Shown piece after piece: positions 7,297 through 15,301 of a stretch of 64,000 nt of DNA (positions are counted from its first letter, which is position 1; each line of letters starts with the position of its first letter). A program made the position numbers and the translations under genes. Source of the DNA: CAXMST01 sp963793415 (GTDB lineage Bacteria; Actinomycetota; Thermoleophilia; Solirubrobacterales; 70-9). Where the stretch lies: positions 744,001 through 808,000 of the forward strand of contig CAWCAC010000002.1 of assembly GCA_963793415.1 (NCBI GenBank), in the 5' to 3' direction. The notes under the pieces were generated by a model, which was given only the letters and a program-made list of their open reading frames with translations, ran no database searches and was not told where the DNA came from.

Positions 7297-8272
7297 ATGG
7301 AAGCGAGCGGCCTCGGAGCCGGAAAGGGACTCGGCGGGGGCAACAGCCCGCGTCAGTTCCTCGAGACTCCGAGCCGCCGCTTGGGCGAGAAGGTCATCCA
7401 GGGCCTTCTCGCCTTCTGCGGCCTGCTCTCCGTCCTGACCACGACCGCGATCGTCTTCTCCCTGATCGGGCCGACGCTCGGCTTCTTCGAGCTCGTCAAC
7501 CCGATCGACTTCCTCACCGGCACCGACTGGAGCCCGAGCTTCGAGCCGGCGAGCTTCGGCGTTCTCCCGATCGTCGTCGGCACCCTGAGCGTGACCCTGT
7601 GGGGCATGGTCTTCGCGATCCCGATCGGCCTCGGCGCCGCGATCTATCTGGCCGAGTACGCGAGCCCGCGGATGCGCAAGATCGTCAAGCCGGTCCTCGA
7701 GACTCCTCGTCGGCATCCCGACCGTGGCGATCGGCTTCTTCGCGGTCACCTTCATCCTTCCCTCGATCATCCAGCCGCTCTGGCCCGACGGTTTCCTCGG
7801 CGGCGATCAGCGGCCTTTCATGGCGCTGGCGGCCGGCCTCGGCATCGGCCTGATGGTCGTCCCGATCATCGCTTCCCTCTCCGACGATGCGATGCGCGCG
7901 GTTCCTGCCGGGCTTCGCGAAGGGGCGTACGCAATGGGCTCGACCCGCTCCAAGGTCGCGACGAAGGTCGTCTTCCCGGCAGCCCTCTCCGGGATCGCCG
8001 CCTCGATCGTGCTCGCGATCTCCCGCGCCGTCGGCGAGACGATGATCGTCGTTCTGGCCGCAGGTTCGACCCCCAACCTGACCTTCAACCCGGTCGAGTC
8101 GATCCAGGCGATGACCTCCTACATCGCGACCACGGCGACGGGAGACATCTCGACCGGATCCCCCGACTACAAGGCGATCTTCGCCGTCGGCACCGTGCTC
8201 TTCCTGATGACCCTGGTGATGAACGTGATCTCGATCCGCCTCGTACGCAAGTACCGGCAGGTGTACGAGTGA
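7297..8272 (+). pseudogene. pstC: Phosphate ABC transporter permease PstC, interrupted by a one-base frameshift
   Basis: The membrane permease subunit of the Pst system, about 325 residues if intact. The first part starts at ATG 7297 and runs through helices (LAFCGLLSVLTTTAIVFSLI; LPIVVGTLSVTLWGMVFAIPIGLGAAIYLAEY) to VKPVLET near 7704. The family then expects a leucine followed by (V/A)GIPTVAIGFF. That sequence is present but one base out of frame from 7706, continuing to the stop at 8272 with the permease loop and GEGAYAMGS-type EAA region. One extra C at 7705-7706 explains the break. Because the wrong frame stays open into pstA, a false 639-residue fusion appears. Sequencing error or true mutation cannot be decided here. 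Confidence 0.85.
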
Positions 8273-9216
8273 TGGAGGCCGGCAACGCACCGACCCCGGA
8301 ACGAGTGCGGCTCGCGGTGGCCGGCGCTCGCTCGACGACCGAGGCGATGCTGACCAACCAGCCGCGCGGCGACGTGATCCGCAACAACGTCTTCGCGGGG
8401 CTGCTCCTGATCGCCGTAGTCGTCCCCCTGATCGGGCTCCTCGCTCTGCTGATCCAGGCATTCGCGGAGGGAAGCTCGGCGCTCAGCCTGCAGCTCTTCA
8501 CCAACCCGCCGTCGACGATCGACGTCGAGAATGCCGGTTACCGACCGGCGATCCTCGGATCGCTGATGCTGATCTCCGGCGTGATCCTGTTCGTCGTCCC
8601 GATCGGTGTCGGCGCCGCGATCTACCTCGAGGAGTACGCGGACGGGACGAAGTGGTGGAACCGGGTGATCGAGGTCAACATCCAGAACCTTGCCGCCGTT
8701 CCCTCGATCATCTACGGCATCCTCGGCCTCGGCTTCATCGTCCGCGGTCCGCTCGACCTCGGCTTCATCCTCGCCGCCGGCTCGATCACGCTCGCACTGC
8801 TCGTGCTGCCGATCGTGATCATCGCCGGCCGCGAAGCACTTCGTGCGATCCCGCCCTCGATCAGCGAGGGGTCGATGGCGCTCGGGGCGACCAAGTGGCA
8901 GACGATCCGGCGCCAGCTCCTGCCCGCCTCGATCCCCGGCATCGCGACGGGCGTGATCCTCGCGGTCTCGCGGGCGATCGGCGAGACCGCTCCGCTCTTG
9001 CTCGTCGGTGCCACGGTATTCGTGACCTTCAACCCGTCGTTCTTCTCACCCGACGGCTACGCGGCCCTGCCGGTGCAGATCTTCCAATACGCCACCCGCC
9101 CGCAAGAGGAGTTCCAGGCGCTCGCGGCGGCGGGCATTATCGTGATGCTCGTCCTGCTGCTGCTGATGAACTCGTTTGCGATCTGGCTACGCAACCGATA
9201 CGAACAAAGCTGGTAG
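8272..9216 (+). CDS. pstA: Phosphate ABC transporter permease PstA
   Basis: The second membrane subunit of the Pst phosphate importer, 314 residues from the ATG at 8272, which overlaps the pstC stop (TGATG). It has about six membrane helices, including NVFAGLLLIAVVVPLIGLLALL near 40-65 and a last helix AAAGIIVMLVLLLLMNSFAIWL. The cytoplasmic EAA loop that contacts PstB is visible in REALRAIPPSISEGSMALGATKWQ (in segments). Strong family features are GVGAAIYLEEYA and AVSRAIGETAPLLL. Overlap with pstC and the 10-bp gap to pstB mark one operon. Confidence 0.95.
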   Translation: MEAGNAPTPERVRLAVAGARSTTEAMLTNQPRGDVIRNNVFAGLLLIAVVVPLIGLLALLIQAFAEGSSALSLQLFTNPPSTIDVENAGYRPAILGSLMLISGVILFVVPIGVGAAIYLEEYADGTKWWNRVIEVNIQNLAAVPSIIYGILGLGFIVRGPLDLGFILAAGSITLALLVLPIVIIAGREALRAIPPSISEGSMALGATKWQTIRRQLLPASIPGIATGVILAVSRAIGETAPLLLVGATVFVTFNPSFFSPDGYAALPVQIFQYATRPQEEFQALAAAGIIVMLVLLLLMNSFAIWLRNRYEQSW

Positions 9217-9226
9217 GAGACTGAGA

Positions 9227-10153
9227 GTGAACGAGTCGATGACCGACGAATCCACACCGAGAAGCGACGAGGCCGCAGCCGGCGGCGGAAAGGCCGATGC
9301 GCCGCGTGAGCGCGAGGCGCCCTCGATCTCGGTGCGCACGGACTTCCAGCACGCCGACCCGAATGCCGGGCCGCGCGATGTCGTCTTCGACCTCCAGGAC
9401 ATCTCCGTCTTCTACGGGGGCGTACCGGCGGTCCAGGAGATCTCGATGGAGATCCACGAGAACGAGGTGACCGCCCTGATCGGTCCCTCGGGCTGCGGCA
9501 AGAGCACGCTGATCCGCTGCCTCAACCGGATGAACGACCTCGTTCCGAGCGCCGAGGTGAAGGGCAAGCTGCTCTACCACGACGTCGACCTGTACGGACC
9601 CAAGGTCGATCCGGTGCAGGTCCGCAAGGTGATCGGGATGGTGTTCCAGAAGCCGAACCCGTTCCCGAAGTCGATCTACGACAACATCGCCTTCGGCCCG
9701 CGAATTCTCGGCATGGACGGCGACATGGACGAGATCGTCGAGAAGGCGCTGCGTCGCTCGGCGCTCTGGGACGAGGTCAAGGACCGGCTCGAGGAGAACG
9801 CCTTCGGCATGTCCGGCGGTCAGCAGCAGCGGCTCTGCATCGCCCGCTGCATCGCCACCGAGCCCGACGTGATCCTGATGGACGAGCCCTGCTCTGCTCT
9901 CGACCCGATCTCGACAGGAAAGATCGAGGACCTGATGATGGAGCTGAAGGAGCAGTTCTCGATCGTGATCGTCACGCACAACATGCAGCAGGCGGCACGC
10001 GTCTCCGACCGCACGGCCTTCCTGATGGTCGAGCTCGACTCGACCGAGCGCAATCGGTGGGGACGGATCGTCGAGTACGACCAGACCGAGAAGATCTTCA
10101 CCAATCCCTCCGATCAGCGGACCGAGGACTACGTCTCGGGCAAGGTCGGTTAG
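9227..10153 (+). CDS. pstB: Phosphate ABC transporter ATP-binding protein PstB
   Basis: The cytoplasmic ATPase that powers phosphate import, about 308 residues. It has Walker A GPSGCGKST (about 85-93), the Q-loop VFQKPNPFPKS typical of PstB, the signature MSGGQQQRLCIARC, Walker B VILMDEPCSALDP and the switch histidine in IVTHNMQQA. An N-terminal extension of roughly 55 residues, charged and probably disordered, precedes the ABC domain and is longer than in most PstB proteins. The GTG at 9227 is preferred because GGAGA (9216-9220) lies 6 bases before it; an ATG at 9239 is too far. It begins 10 bp after pstA. Confidence 0.95.
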   Translation: MNESMTDESTPRSDEAAAGGGKADAPREREAPSISVRTDFQHADPNAGPRDVVFDLQDISVFYGGVPAVQEISMEIHENEVTALIGPSGCGKSTLIRCLNRMNDLVPSAEVKGKLLYHDVDLYGPKVDPVQVRKVIGMVFQKPNPFPKSIYDNIAFGPRILGMDGDMDEIVEKALRRSALWDEVKDRLEENAFGMSGGQQQRLCIARCIATEPDVILMDEPCSALDPISTGKIEDLMMELKEQFSIVIVTHNMQQAARVSDRTAFLMVELDSTERNRWGRIVEYDQTEKIFTNPSDQRTEDYVSGKVG

Positions 10154-10156
10154 CCG

Positions 10157-10855
10157 ATGCCCGACTCGACCCGACTCCACTACCAGGAGGAGCTGACTCA
10201 CCTCGAGGAGCGCGCGCTCGGGGGGCTCGACCTCGTCGTCGAATCGCTCAATCGCGCCCTGGAGGCTGTCGAGCACTCCGACATCGAGCTCGCTCAGCAG
10301 GTCGTCGCCGACGACGATCGCATCGACGGCCGCTACCTCGAGGTGCACCAATCGATCCTGACGCTGCTCGCGACGCAGGCCCCGGTCGCCGGCGACCTCC
10401 GTCTGATCTCCGCCCTGCTGCACCTGATGAAGTGCATCGAGAGGATGGGCGATCAGTGCGTGAACATCACGAAGGTGATCCCGATCGCCGGCCACGAGCC
10501 GCCTCGCGACGACGAGATGATCCGCGACATCCTCACGATGGGGAGGCAGGCGCGGGCGATGATCGGGCAGGCGAAGCGGGCTTTCGCCGATCGCGACACC
10601 GGGCTCGCCCGCGATCTCGTCCAGCAGGACGATCTGATCGACACTCTCAACCGCGAGGTGTTCCATCGCGCGATCAAGATCGGCGACGACCTCGACGTCC
10701 GCGAGTGGGCGACGACGATGCTGCTCGTCGCCCGCGCGATCGAACGGATCGGGGACAACGCCGTCGACGTCGGCGAGCAGACCGAGTTCATCGTCACCGG
10801 TCTCTTCCGCGAGTTCGAGGACGCGTCCCATCCGACCAGGGGCGGCGCCGGCTAG
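10157..10855 (+). CDS. phoU: Phosphate signalling protein PhoU
   Basis: A 232-residue, all-helical cytoplasmic protein with two PhoU three-helix repeats. It normally links Pst transport activity to the phosphate sensor kinase and prevents excess uptake. Metal-binding E/DxxxD-type motifs are visible: VVADDDRIDGRYLEVHQ in the first repeat and LVQQDDLIDTLNREVF in the second, with the HLMKCIERMGDQCVNI and ARAIERIGDNAVDVGE helices. It starts 3 bp after pstB, so it is cotranscribed with the transporter, the usual arrangement. Confidence 0.95.
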   Translation: MPDSTRLHYQEELTHLEERALGGLDLVVESLNRALEAVEHSDIELAQQVVADDDRIDGRYLEVHQSILTLLATQAPVAGDLRLISALLHLMKCIERMGDQCVNITKVIPIAGHEPPRDDEMIRDILTMGRQARAMIGQAKRAFADRDTGLARDLVQQDDLIDTLNREVFHRAIKIGDDLDVREWATTMLLVARAIERIGDNAVDVGEQTEFIVTGLFREFEDASHPTRGGAG

Positions 10856-10882
10856 ACCCGGCGCGGACCGTCGGTCGGGCCC

Positions 10883-11542
10883 GTGGAAGATCGCGCACTG
10901 CTCGGGCGGCTGCGAACCGCGATCGGCCGGCCCCCGAGGGTCGGTGGGTCGGAGTTGTCTGCGCTGCTCGTCAAAGCGGGGGCCAACCTCGTCGAAGCGG
11001 CTGAGCTCTGCTCGCACTACTTCCGCGAATGGCCGGAAGAGCGCAAGGGGTATCGGCGCCGGATCGTCGAGATCGAGCATCGCGGCGACGAGATCACCGG
11101 TCGCCTGATCGTCGGGCTGCACGGCGCTCTCGCACAGCCGTTCGACCGAGCCGACTTCTACCGGCTTGCGCGAGCGATCGACGACGTCGTCGACGACATC
11201 GAGGAGGCGATGCAGGGGACGGCGCTGCACCAGATCGAAGCGCCGATGGAGCAGTCGCAGGAACTCGCCGATGTCCTCCGTGACGCGGCCCGTGCGCTCG
11301 GCCGGGCGCTGCAGGAGCTACACGAGGGCGGTGACGTCCGCCGCAGCGTGAACGAGGTTCGCCATCGCGAGCGCGAGGCGGACCGGATCTACCGGGACGC
11401 CCTCGCGGACCTATTTCGCGAGGGAGTGGATCCGATGCTGGTGCTTCGGTGGAAAGATGTGCTGGTGGCGATCGAGCAGGCGGTCGACCGGGCGCGCAAC
11501 GCGGCGGAGCTCGTCGAGGGATTGACGATCAAGTATGGGTAG
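10883..11542 (+). CDS. DUF47 (PhoU-like) family protein
   Basis: A 219-residue helical protein of the DUF47/UPF0111 family, a PhoU relative normally encoded beside low-affinity Pit phosphate transporters. Helices carry IVEIEHRGDEITGRL (first repeat), FDRADFYRLARAIDDVVDDIEEAM and EVRHREREADRIYRD (second repeat), ending LRWKDVLVAIEQAVDRARNAAELVEGL. These are the family's conserved acidic, metal-binding segments. It starts at GTG 10883, 27 bp after phoU. No Pit transporter follows in the window, which is unusual; a role with Pst or another transporter is inference. Confidence 0.85.
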   Translation: MEDRALLGRLRTAIGRPPRVGGSELSALLVKAGANLVEAAELCSHYFREWPEERKGYRRRIVEIEHRGDEITGRLIVGLHGALAQPFDRADFYRLARAIDDVVDDIEEAMQGTALHQIEAPMEQSQELADVLRDAARALGRALQELHEGGDVRRSVNEVRHREREADRIYRDALADLFREGVDPMLVLRWKDVLVAIEQAVDRARNAAELVEGLTIKYG

Positions 11543-11866
11543 GCAACAGGCAGTGAGACGACGGCGGTGGCCGTCGCTTCGTGCCTGGATTGCCGTTGCC
11601 GTCATCGCCGTTGCCGTGACCGGCATCGGCGTCGCGGCCGCCCGGCTCAGCTCCCCGATCCGTCGGCGATCGTCGCAACGCCGTGTGCGCTCGGTGGCGA
11701 CAGCGGCTCCTCCGAGGCTCGCCGCCCCGAGCCCCACCACCTCTCGACGCTGGAGACCAGCGGCCTGCTCGACCGGCTCGGCTACGAGGTCCAGCCGGCG
11801 ACGATCGACCGGATCTTCCGCAGCCCCGACTCGGTCCGCAAGGGCCTCGAGTCGTCGGCGCCCTAA
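11535..11866 (+). pseudogene. Small membrane-anchored protein, apparently frameshifted
   Basis: The ATG overlaps the end of the DUF47 gene by 8 bases. The first 35 residues give a basic start and one membrane helix (RAWIAVAVIAVAVTGIGVAA). After about 11640 that frame turns into an arginine/serine-rich shadow. The next frame instead reads a natural-looking sequence (PDPSAIVATPCALGGDSG ... LSTLETSGLLDRLGYEVQP ... FRSPDSVRKGLESSAP) and stops at 11866, overlapping the convergent gene's stop. Joining the two by one base near 11640 gives about 109 residues. I do not recognise the family. A sequencing error in a GC run is as likely as a real mutation. Confidence 0.45.
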
Positions 11867-12765
11867 GCGGCGGGCGCGGTCACCGGTGAGGGCTCCGGCC
11901 GCAGCGCCTGGGAGGCGAGGCGGGCGAGCTCGGGCGGGGTGAGTCGGTGCGGTGGGTGGACCTCGAGCAGCAACGGCGCGTCGTGGGCGCGCAGCTGGGC
12001 CGAGATCCGCTGCCACTCGAGCGAGCCGCGGCCCGGCGGCAGGTGCAGGTCGAGCCGCAGCGGGTCGAGCCCGGGTCGGCGATCGGCGGGCCGGCGGCGT
12101 CCGCCGAGGTTGTCGTGCACGTGGAACAGCGAGACCGAGTCGAGCACCGGATCGACGAGCCGCTCGATGTCGGTCTGGCGCAGGCCGGCGATCACGTTTG
12201 CGTGGCCGACGTCGAGGCAGAGGCGCAGGGCGGGGGAGCGGATCGCCGCGACCAGCGAGCGCAGGGTGGCCGGGATCGCGGAGAGCCGCTCGGGACCCGG
12301 GAAGACGGGCGCGAGGTTCTCGATCGCGATCACCAGGCCGAGCCGGCCGGCGAGCTCGGCGAGCCGGTCGAGGCTGCCCGCCTCGGCGGCGAGCCGGTCC
12401 GCGATTCCCGGGCCCTCCGGCAGCGCCATCGCGTGGTAGACGATCTGCTCGCATCCCGACTCGGCGGCGTAGGAGATCGTTGATTCGAGCAGCCGGTCGC
12501 CGCCGGCGTCACCGACCATCAACGAGCCTGGCGCGTGCAGCACCGCGCGCAGGCCCGTCGTCGCCAGCGAGCGCCGCACCGCCGCCGCGTGACTCACGCA
12601 CTGCCGGGTCTCGGCCAACACCGAGACGGGCGGCGAGGGGATCTGGACCCAGCCGAACCCGGAGGCCTCGATCTCCTTCAGCAGCGGGGAGGAAGGCCAC
12701 CATTCGTAGGGGACATTGAGCCCGAGTCGGCCGGGCTCGATCATCTCGATCTCTGATTCGCTCAT
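11863..12765 (-). CDS. Sugar phosphate isomerase/epimerase family protein (TIM barrel)
   Basis: A 300-residue protein of the xylose isomerase-like/AP endonuclease family 2 TIM barrel. These enzymes isomerise or epimerise sugars using a divalent metal. Likely metal ligands sit at strand ends: Glu in VIAIENLAP, Asp and His in LCLDVGHANV, His in FHVHDNLGG, and Glu in LLLEVHPPH. The N-terminus (LGLNVPYEWWPSSPLLKEIEASGFGWVQI) is the typical first beta-alpha unit. The substrate is unknown. The stop overlaps that of the convergent small gene by 4 bases. It has no operon partner. Confidence 0.8.
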   Translation of the reverse strand: MSESEIEMIEPGRLGLNVPYEWWPSSPLLKEIEASGFGWVQIPSPPVSVLAETRQCVSHAAAVRRSLATTGLRAVLHAPGSLMVGDAGGDRLLESTISYAAESGCEQIVYHAMALPEGPGIADRLAAEAGSLDRLAELAGRLGLVIAIENLAPVFPGPERLSAIPATLRSLVAAIRSPALRLCLDVGHANVIAGLRQTDIERLVDPVLDSVSLFHVHDNLGGRRRPADRRPGLDPLRLDLHLPPGRGSLEWQRISAQLRAHDAPLLLEVHPPHRLTPPELARLASQALRPEPSPVTAPAA

Positions 12766-13028
12766 GCGAGCAGCATCCGCCGTGGACGCCGGCCGGGGGT
12801 TACCCGGTGGTGAAAGGGTCCGTTCTTTCCTGCAAATCCGGCGATCCTGGGCCGATCTTCACGAGCGGGTAACGGCTTCCGCCGAAACGCGAGCAAGACT
12901 GACATTCGATGGCCCCGACGGCACCTTCAAGCACCTCGGATGAGCGGCCTTCGGTGCGGCTCGAGGGCCGTTCGGCGATGGCCGCGCGCAGGATCGTGCG
13001 GCGGGGGGCTCTGAGGTCGTCTGAGAAG

Positions 13029-13958
13029 ATGGGCCGCGGTCAAATGCTTTGCGCCGCGATCGATATCGGTTCGAACACCACCCGGGTCCTCGTCGCCGAG
13101 CCGGACGAGGGACAGCTCCGCAAGGTGATGGAACAGCGCGCCTACACGCAGATCGGCCGCGACGTCAAGAACGCCGACGGCACGATCTCCGCCGAGAAGA
13201 TCGCCGAGGTCGCCGACGTCGTCTCGACCCAGGTCAGGCTCGCCGACGAGCTCGGCGCCGAGGCCGTCCGGATCGTCGCCACTGCGGCGATCCGCGAGGC
13301 GAGCAACGGCGAGGAGGCGGCCGAGGAGATCACCCGCGTTGCAGGGCTGCCGGTCGAGATCCTCAGCGACCACGAGGAGGGGCGGCTCGCCTTCATCGGC
13401 GCAACGAAGACGCTCGGTCATCCGGTCGAAGGCACGATCGGCGTCGTCGATGTCGGCGGCGGCTCCTCGGAGGTGATCCTCGGCAGCATCGCCGACGGGG
13501 TCGACAAGGTCCATTCGTTCAAGATCGGCTCCGGCATCCTGGCCGAGGAGTTCCTCCAGTCCGACCCGCCCGGCCCGGCTGAGATCCGCAGCCTTCGCGA
13601 CCGAATCGCAGACTTCTTCGAGGGCATCGAGATCGATCAGCCCGACCAGGCTGTCGCCGTCGGCGGCAGCGCCACCTCGCTGCGGCGGCTGGTCGGCGCG
13701 GTGCTCGAGTACGAGACGCTCGAGCGCGGGATCCGGGTGCTGACAGGCGACCCGGCCGCGGAGGTCGCGAAGCGCTTCGAGCTCGATCCCCGCCGGGTCG
13801 AGATCCTCGCCTCCGGCGTGCTGATCCTCGAGCAGATCAGCCAGCTGCTCGGGCAGCCCCTGCAGATCGGCAAGGGCGGGCTTCGTGAGGGTGTGATCCT
13901 CGACCAGCTGCACGAGGACTCGAAGCAGAACGGCGACGGCGGCACGATCGCGGCCTGA
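13029..13958 (+). CDS. Exopolyphosphatase/guanosine pentaphosphatase family protein
   Basis: About 309 residues of the Ppx/GppA family in the ASKHA fold, which hydrolyses terminal phosphates from polyphosphate or pppGpp. ATP-clamp motifs are present: AAIDIGSNTTR (N-terminal phosphate loop), the ATAAIREASN helix with catalytic-base region DHEEGRLAFIG, GVVDVGGGSSEV (second phosphate loop) and AVAVGGSATSL. It is the short actinobacterial form without a C-terminal HD domain, so polyphosphate phosphatase activity is more likely than full GppA function. The start is uncertain: ATG 13029 or 13044. Two CHAD-domain genes follow within 50 bp, suggesting a polyphosphate-related operon. Confidence 0.88.
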   Translation: MGRGQMLCAAIDIGSNTTRVLVAEPDEGQLRKVMEQRAYTQIGRDVKNADGTISAEKIAEVADVVSTQVRLADELGAEAVRIVATAAIREASNGEEAAEEITRVAGLPVEILSDHEEGRLAFIGATKTLGHPVEGTIGVVDVGGGSSEVILGSIADGVDKVHSFKIGSGILAEEFLQSDPPGPAEIRSLRDRIADFFEGIEIDQPDQAVAVGGSATSLRRLVGAVLEYETLERGIRVLTGDPAAEVAKRFELDPRRVEILASGVLILEQISQLLGQPLQIGKGGLREGVILDQLHEDSKQNGDGGTIAA

Positions 13959-14009
13959 CCGCGCCGCGAGCCGGCCCGCTCAGCGACCGCCTCATAGACT
14001 CGAAGCCCG

Positions 14010-14492
14010 ATGGCGAAAGAGCGTGAGATCGAGGGCCTGACCGCCCGGATGCCGTTCGCCGAGGCGGCGGCGCTCGTCGTTGAGACGCGGACCCACGAGC
14101 TGATGGGGCATTCCGACGGCGTTCTCGATATGGCCGAGATCAGCGGCGTCCACGACATGCGGGTCGCCACGCGCCGCCTTCGCGCAGCGCTCGAGGTCTT
14201 CGCGCCGTGCTTTCCGAAGGCCGGCCACGCGCGAGTCCTCGAGGAGGTCAAGGCGATCGCCGATGCCCTCGGCGAGCGCCGCGATCGGGACGTCGCAATC
14301 CTCTCGCTGACCAGCTTTGCGGCTGAGATGCCGACCCCCGACCGGCCGGGGATCACATCGCTCGCGGACCGCTTCCGGGCCGAGCAGTCGGATGCGAACA
14401 AGGCGCTCGAGCCGTTCGTCGAGCAGAAGCGGCTGCAGCGACTCGAGCGGGATCTGCGCAAGCTCACCGCCGCGGCGAAGGAGGCGGCGTGA
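14010..14492 (+). CDS. CHAD-domain protein, N-terminal half type
   Basis: A 160-residue helical protein corresponding to one four-helix half of a CHAD domain. The family motif HDMRVATRRLRAALEVF (about 49-65) supplies the conserved His and Arg/Lys residues that line the polyphosphate-binding groove, and AIADALGERRDRDV follows. A complete CHAD domain has two such halves; the second half is the next gene, which starts inside this gene's stop codon. It lies 51 bp after the Ppx/GppA gene, fitting a polyphosphate role. CHAD proteins bind polyphosphate but are not known to be enzymes by themselves. Confidence 0.82.
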   Translation: MAKEREIEGLTARMPFAEAAALVVETRTHELMGHSDGVLDMAEISGVHDMRVATRRLRAALEVFAPCFPKAGHARVLEEVKAIADALGERRDRDVAILSLTSFAAEMPTPDRPGITSLADRFRAEQSDANKALEPFVEQKRLQRLERDLRKLTAAAKEAA

Positions 14493-15187
14493 AGGCAAAA
14501 CGGATCAAGGGCCTCGACCCGGGGGCCTCGCTGGCCGAGGGCGCTGCGCATACGGTCAAGGTCAGGCTCGCCGAGCTGCTCGGGTTCCTGCCCGCGGCGC
14601 TGTCGGAGGACGCGGTCTCTGCCCAGCACGACATGCGGATCGCCGCCAAGCGCGTGCGCTACGTGCTCGAGGCGACGGGTTTCTGCTTCGGTAAGCCGGC
14701 CGAGCCCGCCCGCCGCGCCGCCCGTGACTTGCAGGATCTGCTCGGCGAGATGCACGACGCCGACGTGATGCTGCCGAGGCTCGCCGAGCATCGCGGCGCG
14801 ATGCGGGACGAGGACGCCGCCGACGTCAAGCGCTCCGCCGGCACGGCCAAGGACCTCGAGCCGGCGCTCGCCGGCCAGGCGCCGCACCGGACCGCCTATC
14901 GCGGCCTCGAGGTCTACGAGGTCTACCTGCTCGCCCGCCGCAGCCTCCTCTTCGACCGCTTCTGCGAGCTCTGCGCCACGCTCGAGAAGCGCGGCGTCTG
15001 GAGCTCGCTCGAGCAGGCGGCCGACCGCGAGCTGGAGGCCGCCCGCAAGCGCCGCGAGGCGGCCGAGCGTGCCGAGCGGCTGCGGCAGGAGGTCGAGTCT
15101 GCGGAGGCAGCGCGGCGCGAGGCCGACGAGCGCGCGACGACGGCGGCTGAGGCACTGGCCGAGGCCGAGCGTCAGCGCGGGGCCTGA
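14489..15187 (+). CDS. CHAD-domain protein, C-terminal half type with coiled-coil tail
   Basis: A 232-residue protein with the second CHAD half: QHDMRIAAKRVRYVLEATGF (in segments, about 50-69) and ARDLQDLLGEMHDADVMLPRLAEH, the typical C-terminal half motifs. From about residue 165 it becomes a long charged helix rich in Arg, Glu and Ala (ELEAARKRREAAERAERLRQ and onward), a probable coiled coil. The start is GTG within the GTGA overlap with the previous gene, so the two halves are translationally coupled and probably assemble into one domain. Confidence 0.82.
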   Translation: MKAKRIKGLDPGASLAEGAAHTVKVRLAELLGFLPAALSEDAVSAQHDMRIAAKRVRYVLEATGFCFGKPAEPARRAARDLQDLLGEMHDADVMLPRLAEHRGAMRDEDAADVKRSAGTAKDLEPALAGQAPHRTAYRGLEVYEVYLLARRSLLFDRFCELCATLEKRGVWSSLEQAADRELEAARKRREAAERAERLRQEVESAEAARREADERATTAAEALAEAERQRGA

Positions 15188-15301
15188 GCAGCAGCCACCT
15201 CACCGCAGATCAGCGGCTTTGCGCTGTCGCGGGCCGCTGCGATACCGTTGGTCGAGGCTCAGTCGTCTCAATTTCTTCATCGCCTTCTCGATTCACGGTG
15301 A

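Noticed and set aside
7297..9216. A single 639-residue permease
   Set aside because: Its middle section is arginine/proline-rich shadow sequence. It is the start of pstC and the whole of pstA joined by a frameshift and an open wrong frame.
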